Below, piece after piece: positions 60,801 to 64,000 of a stretch of 64,000 bases of DNA. The number at the start of each line of letters is the position of its first letter. Positions within the stretch are counted from its first letter, which is position 1. Source of the stretch: Lachnospiraceae bacterium (GTDB taxonomy: Bacteria; Bacillota; Clostridia; Oscillospirales; Ruminococcaceae); NCBI GenBank assembly GCA_023664705.1, contig JAMPFE010000003.1, positions 1-64,000 of the forward strand, given 5' to 3'. Both the position numbers and the translations under genes were made by a program. The notes beneath the pieces were generated by a model. The model worked only from the letters and a program-made list of their open reading frames with translations. It had not been told where the DNA came from and did not search any database.

Positions 60801-60960
60801 AAAGCGCAAACGTTATCGCGTCGAATATCGAGGTCTTTCCCGCGCCCGTGTCCCCCGTGATAAGGTAAAGCCCGTGCTCGCCAAGCTCCCCGAAATCAAC
60901 GGTCTGCTCCTCCGCATAAGGCCCGAACGCCGACATAATAAGCTTTATGGGACGCATCAT
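57808..60960 (-). CDS. sbcC: SbcC nuclease ATPase subunit (Rad50-like)
   Basis: 1,050 residues. Walker A GDTGAGKTS at 36-44; zinc hook CPVCGMVYEENPH near residue 473, the only CxxC; C-terminal ABC signature (VSSLSGGESFIASLALALGL) and Walker B (LESMFIDEGFGSLD). With SbcD it forms the Mre11/Rad50-type complex that opens DNA hairpins and palindromes. Residues about 503-670, just after the hook, carry four tandem repeats of 44 residues (see 58949). The ATG at 60960 overlaps the last SbcD-tail copy (TGAATGATG). A second in-frame ATG follows at once (MMRPIK). Confidence 0.95.
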   Translation of the reverse strand: MMRPIKLIMSAFGPYAEEQTVDFGELGEHGLYLITGDTGAGKTSIFDAITFALYGEPSGGGYRARDTLHSSFAEHGAPTRVTLEFVNGGMKYAVFREMKFVSARGEEKFRQTQALLTYPDGSVKSVSRENTEITDILGIDREQFRQIEMIAQGKFQEVLNADTKKRREIFRHIFKTDVYNDFGERLGAYGDMRERERLDAENALKSAVGRISCAEDSAYFGELCAARERFDYAAVREILLSIADENRAEVERLGGELEKLSEEERALAVEIEKASSKARDEAALKGEKSKLAIKREELETVGKAFLAAQERLLDGKTGERALSARAATIESSLGKYAEYDGAKKAAGELSERARRLAAERDADVPRERALSEELERLAAENASLENAGADAAELRNAVGELNRRKSALGELLGELGELRKRDAELKNALEKYTAARDEANALGGAAAEKQTAFNDNRAGILAEGLVAGERCPVCGMVYEENPHRARKPASAPSEEEVEAAVKAAEGARGRASGLAAAAEGARERREYVLESVSGKVSGLLGERAIENAEGARGRASELAAAAEGARERREYVLESVSGKVSELLGGCAIENADGARERASELTAAEGARKSREYVMESVSGKVSELLGGFAIENADEARERASELAAAAEGARKSCEYVMESVSGGFAIENAERAALERLSEIDADIEKKAAELKRGEDGVRRRRELCALIPEKTGERDGLSKKIRETQTEIDRLEGEARAKSDVCAALKRDLEFGGEDEARAEIGRLNGRIEELKKAYADADAGVRARDGDIKWLEGSIGALEEKIAGYGELDVEGIAARAAELAERKRALEAERGEASAREVVNGGVLNDISALVDEYPALKRRAENAEALCRTVTGRLSGAEKFDLETFVQSYYFERVIGHANEHLRKFSGGRYLFKRPEEAKNRISKTGLELNVIDNINMSERPVSSLSGGESFIASLALALGLSDEVRSTAGGIRLESMFIDEGFGSLDDKTLRQAMAALEGLSDGERLIGVISHVAEMKNEIDRKIIVSRDGAGGSSRIAIAVK
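58949..59452 (-). repeat. Four tandem 132-bp repeats inside sbcC
   Basis: Units at about 59321-59452, 59189-59320, 59060-59188 (one codon shorter) and 58949-59059 (shortened). Each encodes a variant of ENAEGARGRASELAAAAEGA then RxYVLESVSGKVSELLGG. All are in frame and lengthen the coiled coil after the zinc hook. Copies differ at several positions, so they are not an assembly stutter. Confidence 0.9.
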
Positions 60961-61169
60961 TCACCCTCCTTCAATATCTCTTCAAGCAGCCCCTTGCAAA
61001 TATCCTCCTGCTCCCCGCTCATTACAGCGCCGTTCTGCTGCTCGAAAAACTCCTTGATTATATCGAGCGGCGTTTTCGCGCCTATCTCCTTTATCCCCTT
61101 TCGGGAACCCGCCGCGCCCGCCTCGGTCAGTACCACCCTCACATAATCGTCGCAGCCGTCAAGCGCCAT
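60957..61169 (-). CDS. SbcD C-terminal tail copy 3 (distal)
   Basis: 70 residues, MALDGCDDYVRVVLTEAG to EILKEGE. It duplicates the end of SbcD but lacks 26 residues found in the full gene (between TEAG and AAGSRKG). Its ATG overlaps the stop of copy 2 (TAATG) with GGGGAG just before, so it may be translated by coupling. Its ending KEGE, which overlaps the sbcC start as expected in an intact sbcD-sbcC pair, is probably the ancestral end of sbcD. It may be a product with some role or simply a by-product of duplication. Confidence 0.6.
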   Translation of the reverse strand: MALDGCDDYVRVVLTEAGAAGSRKGIKEIGAKTPLDIIKEFFEQQNGAVMSGEQEDICKGLLEEILKEGE

Positions 61170-61387
61170 TATCTCCCCGACGCATCATTCAATATCTCTT
61201 CGAGCAGCTCCTCGCAAATATCCTCCTGCTCCCCGTTCATTACAGCGCCGTTCTGCTGCTCGAAAAACTCCTTGATTATATCGAGCGGCGTTTTCGCGCC
61301 TATCTCCTTTATCCCCTTTCGGGAACCCGCCGCGCCCGCCTCGGTCAGTACCACCCTCACATAATCGTCGCAGCCGTCAAGCGCCAT
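61169..61387 (-). CDS. SbcD C-terminal tail copy 2
   Basis: 72 residues with the same start as copy 3 and the ending EILNDASGR shared with the full-length SbcD. The DNASGR-type end arises where the sbcC start sequence (ATGATGCGT) joins GGGGAGATAATGG from inside sbcD: the codons AAT GAT GCG TCG GGG AGA TAA span the duplication joint. It starts at the TAATG overlap with the sbcD stop. The same 26-residue deletion as in copy 3 is present. Whether the peptide is made is unknown. Confidence 0.6.
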   Translation of the reverse strand: MALDGCDDYVRVVLTEAGAAGSRKGIKEIGAKTPLDIIKEFFEQQNGAVMNGEQEDICEELLEEILNDASGR

Positions 61388-62526
61388 TATCTCCCCGACG
61401 CATCATTCAATATCTCTTCGAGCAGCTCCTCGCAAATATCCTCCTGCTCCCCGTTCATTACAGCGCCGTTCTGCTGCTCGAAAAACTCCTTGATTATATC
61501 GAGCGGCGTTTTCGCGCCTATCTCCTTTATTCCCTTTCGGGAACCCGCCGCGACCGTCCCCGGCAGCCTGAATTCCGTCTCCGCGATATGCGGAAATTTC
61601 TTTGAAAGCGCGGAAAACACGTCCGCCGTGCCCGCCTCGGTCAGTATCACTTTCACATAATCATCGCAGCCGTCAAGCGCCATTATCTCCCCAAACGTCC
61701 CCTCGAAAACCTTAAGGTCGCGCAGCGGCGTAAGCGGTATCTCGCGCGTTTTAATGTCCCTGCCGTCAATTTCCGCGACAACGACAGCCTTGCGTTGGTC
61801 CGCCTCGTCAAACGAGTATTTCAGCGGCGACCCGCAGTACCGCACGGTGTCGCGACCCACGCGCTGCGGCTTGTGGATATGCCCGAGCGCCACATAGTCA
61901 AAACCTCCGAAAATGTTCACGTCGATATTGTCCACGCCCCCGACCGCCTTAAACTGGTCCGCGCCGCGCTCGACGTCCGAGCCGTCCGCTTTCCCCGTAA
62001 CGAACTGGTGCGCCGCGAGGATATTTACCTTAGAGCGGTCAAGCTTTATATTTTCAACGACAGTCCTCACCGCGTCGTCAAGCGAGCGTATCTCCCTCTC
62101 CGGGAACGCGGCGCGCACGGCGTACTCGCGTATAAACGGCATAAGATAAACGTTTATATCATCGGTCAGCGCTATTCCCTCGATATTCCCGTCATACGCC
62201 GGCGAAATAAAAACGCCCGCGCGCTCCATAAGCCTTCCCCCGAATGCCACGCGCTCCGCGGAATCGTGGTTGCCGCTCACGACAAACGTTTTCACGCCGC
62301 GCTCCGCAAGCCCCGTCAGAAACCCGTCGAACATATTCACTGCATCCTCGCTCGGCACGGGCTTGTCGTAAACGTCCCCCGCAATGATAACTCCGTCGGG
62401 CATCTCTTCATCGACGGCTTTCAGAATTTCGTTCAATATATGCTCCTGCTCCTCCGCCAACGGATAGTCGGAAAGCTTCCTCCCCAGATGAAGGTCGGAT
62501 AAATGAAACAACTTGACCGTCCCCAT
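61387..62526 (-). CDS. sbcD: SbcD exonuclease subunit (Mre11-like)
   Basis: 379 residues of the calcineurin-like phosphoesterase family: metal ligands in HLSDLHLG (D11, H13), IIAGDVYDK (D51), VVSGNHDSAER (N86, H87), AAHQF and LGHIHKPQ. With SbcC it cuts hairpins and double-strand ends. The start ATG 62526 follows GAGGAG, which belongs to the end of the last ROK tail copy. The C-terminus (NDASGR) appears altered by the downstream duplication; the ancestral ending is likely that of copy 3 (KEGE). Confidence 0.95.
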   Translation of the reverse strand: MGTVKLFHLSDLHLGRKLSDYPLAEEQEHILNEILKAVDEEMPDGVIIAGDVYDKPVPSEDAVNMFDGFLTGLAERGVKTFVVSGNHDSAERVAFGGRLMERAGVFISPAYDGNIEGIALTDDINVYLMPFIREYAVRAAFPEREIRSLDDAVRTVVENIKLDRSKVNILAAHQFVTGKADGSDVERGADQFKAVGGVDNIDVNIFGGFDYVALGHIHKPQRVGRDTVRYCGSPLKYSFDEADQRKAVVVAEIDGRDIKTREIPLTPLRDLKVFEGTFGEIMALDGCDDYVKVILTEAGTADVFSALSKKFPHIAETEFRLPGTVAAGSRKGIKEIGAKTPLDIIKEFFEQQNGAVMNGEQEDICEELLEEILNDASGR

Positions 62527-62529
62527 ATG

Positions 62530-62712
62530 TCAGAACTCCTCCGTAAACTTAATAATATAGTGCAGCGCCGCGCCTATCGACACGGTATGTCTGCGGTGTC
62601 GGCTCAGATGCAGATAGTCCGCGCTCGGCTCAAAGGTATTCAGCGCCGCGAGGTATTCCCTCAGCCTCGGCAGCGCCGCCGCAGACGGCGTTCCGAAATT
62701 GTCAACTATCAA
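62530..62712 (-). pseudogene. ROK C-terminal tail copy 3
   Basis: A duplicate of the last ~50 codons of the ROK gene (ALPRLREYLAALNTFEPSAD to FTEEF), preceded in frame by the translated dispersed repeat. The only possible start is TTG inside that repeat with no RBS, so it is probably not translated, or only by readthrough. It differs from the other copies by a few bases (ALHYII for ALYYII). Its last codons (GAGGAG) supply the sbcD RBS. Confidence 0.75.
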
Positions 62713-62730
62713 TTGTACACTGTCAACTTT
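62696..62730. repeat. Dispersed repeat copy at a duplication joint
   Basis: AATTGTCAACTATCAATTGT then ACACTGTCAACTTTT, the same family as at 5808 and 30861. It lies directly after the stop of ROK copy 2 (minus strand). Confidence 0.75.
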
Positions 62731-62913
62731 TCAGAATTCCTCCGTAAACTTGATAATATAGTACAGCGCCGCGCCTATCGACACGGTATGCCTGCGGTGA
62801 CGGCTCAGATGCAGATAGTCCGCGCTCGGCTCAAAGGTATTCAGCGCCGCGAGGTATTCCCTCAGCCTCGGCAGCGCCGCCGCAGACGGCGTTCCGAAAT
62901 TGTCAACTATCAA
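62731..62913 (-). pseudogene. ROK C-terminal tail copy 2
   Basis: As copy 3, with the same in-frame stop, 201 bp from it. It is nearly identical to the end of the full ROK gene. A non-coding remnant of tandem duplication is the simplest reading. Confidence 0.75.
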
Positions 62914-62931
62914 TTGTACACTGTCAACTTT
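62897..62931. repeat. Dispersed repeat copy at a duplication joint
   Basis: Identical to the copy at 62696-62730; it follows the stop codon of the full ROK gene (minus strand). Confidence 0.75.
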
Positions 62932-64000
62932 TCAGAATTCCTCCGTAAACTTGATAATATAGTACAGCGCCGCGCCTATCGACACGGTATGCCTGCGGTG
63001 ACGGCTCAGATGCAGATAGTCCGCGCTCGGCTCAAAGGTATTCAGCGCCGCGAGGTATTCTCTCAGCCTCGGAAGCGCCGCCGAGATATGCTCCGAAAGC
63101 GACCCGCCCAGCACGACGTCGCAGTCCAGCACCATACGTATATTGTTTATCCCGACGGCAAGATGCCGCAGAAAGTTGTCCCAGAGCAGCTCGTAGTTCG
63201 GATTATGCCCCTCCACCCCCGCGAAAAACTCGTCAAGAGTTATCCCGAGGTCGCTGCTGAAGCGCTTCGACGAGCAGTACGCCTCCAGACAGCCGTGCCG
63301 TCCGCAGCTGCACGGCAGCCCCCCCGGCTCCACGCAGATGTGCCCGAATTCTCCGCTTCGGTGATTATCGCCGTAATACGGCATACCGTTGCCGAAAACC
63401 GCCCCGCCGATGCCCTGCTCCAGCGACAGATACGCGATATTGCACTTAGAGTCCCGCGCGAACCATTCCGCGCCCCCGCCGCAGTTCGCGTCGTTTTCGG
63501 CGTGCGTCGGATACGGCAGCGCCTTTTTCAGCCGTTCGAGCGAAAAATTCCGCAGCCCGAGCGTCGGCGCGTATTCCAGCCGCGAGTTGTCCGACGAGAC
63601 CACCCCCGGCAGCGCAATGCCCACCCCGAGCAGCTTTTTTCGGTCAATGCGGAACTCGTTGATAAACAATTCCAGCTCCTCCGCGAGCAGCCCGACGTCC
63701 CCGAGCCCGCCCGGGGAGGCGGTTTTCTTGTACGCGAGCTCGTTAAGGCGCAGGTCGACCTCGGAGAAGCGCAGCCCGTCGGCGCTTACCGAAACGCCCA
63801 CGGCAACGCGCGCGTCGGGAACTATCGCGAGCCCCTCCACACGCCGTCCGCCCGTAGAGAGCTTTTCGTCGGTCGCGCACACCAAGCCCATTTCCATAAG
63901 CTCGGATAGGTTCTGATACACGGTCGGGAGGCTCAGCCCCAGCTCGTTCGCGAGCGTCTGCCGCGAGCAAAAATCCCTGCTGTAGTACAGGTGTCTGTAA
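62932..64000 (-). CDS. ROK-family transcriptional regulator (partial, 5' end beyond the window)
   Basis: The visible part encodes the end of a winged helix-turn-helix (RQTLANELGLSLPTVYQNLSEL) followed by a ROK domain with the zinc motif GGLPCSCGRHGCLEAYCSS, the sugar-site segment RSGEFGHICVEPG and GIALPGVVSSDNSRLEY. ROK regulators of the NagC/XylR type sense sugars or sugar phosphates and repress transport or utilisation genes. The reading frame stays open to the window edge, and the start lies outside. Downstream on the same strand are sbcD and sbcC. The 3' end has been triplicated (see 62530-63080). Confidence 0.9.
   Translation of the reverse strand, partial: YRHLYYSRDFCSRQTLANELGLSLPTVYQNLSELMEMGLVCATDEKLSTGGRRVEGLAIVPDARVAVGVSVSADGLRFSEVDLRLNELAYKKTASPGGLGDVGLLAEELELFINEFRIDRKKLLGVGIALPGVVSSDNSRLEYAPTLGLRNFSLERLKKALPYPTHAENDANCGGGAEWFARDSKCNIAYLSLEQGIGGAVFGNGMPYYGDNHRSGEFGHICVEPGGLPCSCGRHGCLEAYCSSKRFSSDLGITLDEFFAGVEGHNPNYELLWDNFLRHLAVGINNIRMVLDCDVVLGGSLSEHISAALPRLREYLAALNTFEPSADYLHLSRHRRHTVSIGAALYYIIKFTEEF

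Larger units (their letters stand above)
60957..61695 (-). repeat. Three tandem copies of the sbcD 3' end (218-bp unit)
   Basis: The block starting at GTCAAGCGCCATT recurs at 61158, 61376 and 61672 on the plus strand: 218 bp between the first two and 296 bp to the third, which retains 78 bp missing in the others. 218 is not a multiple of three, so each copy is closed by a stop and reopened by TAATG. Confidence 0.92.
62530..63080 (-). repeat. Three tandem copies of the ROK 3' end (201-bp unit)
   Basis: Stops at 62530, 62731 and 62932 are spaced exactly 201 bp. Each of the two extra units begins with the dispersed repeat, which forms the duplication joint. Confidence 0.92.

Noticed and set aside
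57724..61146. 1,140-codon plus-strand ORF opposite sbcC
   Set aside because: It mirrors the sbcC reading frame, is Arg/Leu/Pro-rich without motifs, and has no RBS.
62731..62913. Short ORF as a real gene
   Set aside because: Starts only at TTG inside a repeat, lacks an RBS and equals the tail of the ROK gene.

Overview
The window looks like chromosomal DNA from a fairly GC-rich clostridial Firmicute, most likely a Ruminococcaceae/Oscillospirales-type gut or rumen anaerobe. This is inferred from gene content: a MOBV-type mobilizable element, a Toprim/DUF4093 (RNase M5-like) protein, several lipoproteins with Gram-positive lipoboxes, a small NPxTG surface protein, sigma-A promoters, AGGAGG ribosome binding sites, and a cellobiose phosphorylase plus a domain-swapped GH3 enzyme typical of cellulose or cellodextrin users. 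No rRNA, tRNA, CRISPR array or intact transposase gene was seen.

Layout. 1-4240 is a decaying integrated element: the tail of a tyrosine recombinase, a frameshifted RecA-like ATPase, a probable oriT with two hairpins, a MOBV relaxase, two small cargo genes and an XRE/zinc-ribbon regulator. It abuts the 3' end of guaA, a known integration site. 4240-11820 is a leftward run: glmU, nicotinamidase-like, two paralogous membrane proteins, pncB, a large acidic protein, guaA. 11851-18471 holds a PH-domain membrane protein, an Orn/Lys/Arg decarboxylase-fold protein, a parvulin-like lipoprotein and two more lipoproteins. 18604-24002 combines an MreB homologue, a ComFB-like protein, an orphan ParA, a Cache-PAS-GGDEF diguanylate cyclase and a PilZ protein. 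24141-28873 has RluA, an MBOAT/DHHW polysaccharide O-acylation pair and a Toprim protein. 29469-41051 is housekeeping: holA, a HIT protein, alaS, a DUF4870 protein, a metallo-beta-lactamase-fold protein, a GIY-YIG protein, relA/spoT, recJ, purB. 41307-48151 runs rightward: two coupled unknown proteins, a BspA-type LRR protein, an HD-GYP protein, an NPETG surface peptide and an M23 peptidase. 48174-57682 pairs GH3 and GH94 enzymes with two EAL proteins, one fused to a Gly-rich repeat domain. 57808-64000 is a ROK regulator-sbcD-sbcC operon.

The most striking structure is in this last operon. The 3' end of the ROK gene is present three times (201-bp unit). The 3' end of sbcD is present three times (218-bp unit, copies linked by TAATG stop/start overlaps). 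sbcC carries four 44-residue tandem repeats just after its zinc hook. Three independent tandem arrays within about 4 kb, at the locus of the hairpin-cutting nuclease SbcCD, are unusual.

Other non-coding structure includes a helically phased TTTGCAG array, an array of eight back-to-back hairpins, a related smaller hairpin cluster, a repeat family sitting at gene stop codons, and a possible structured RNA upstream of parA. Five proteins with recognisable cyclic-di-GMP domains, and a possible sixth (ComFB-like), suggest that this second messenger is important in the organism.
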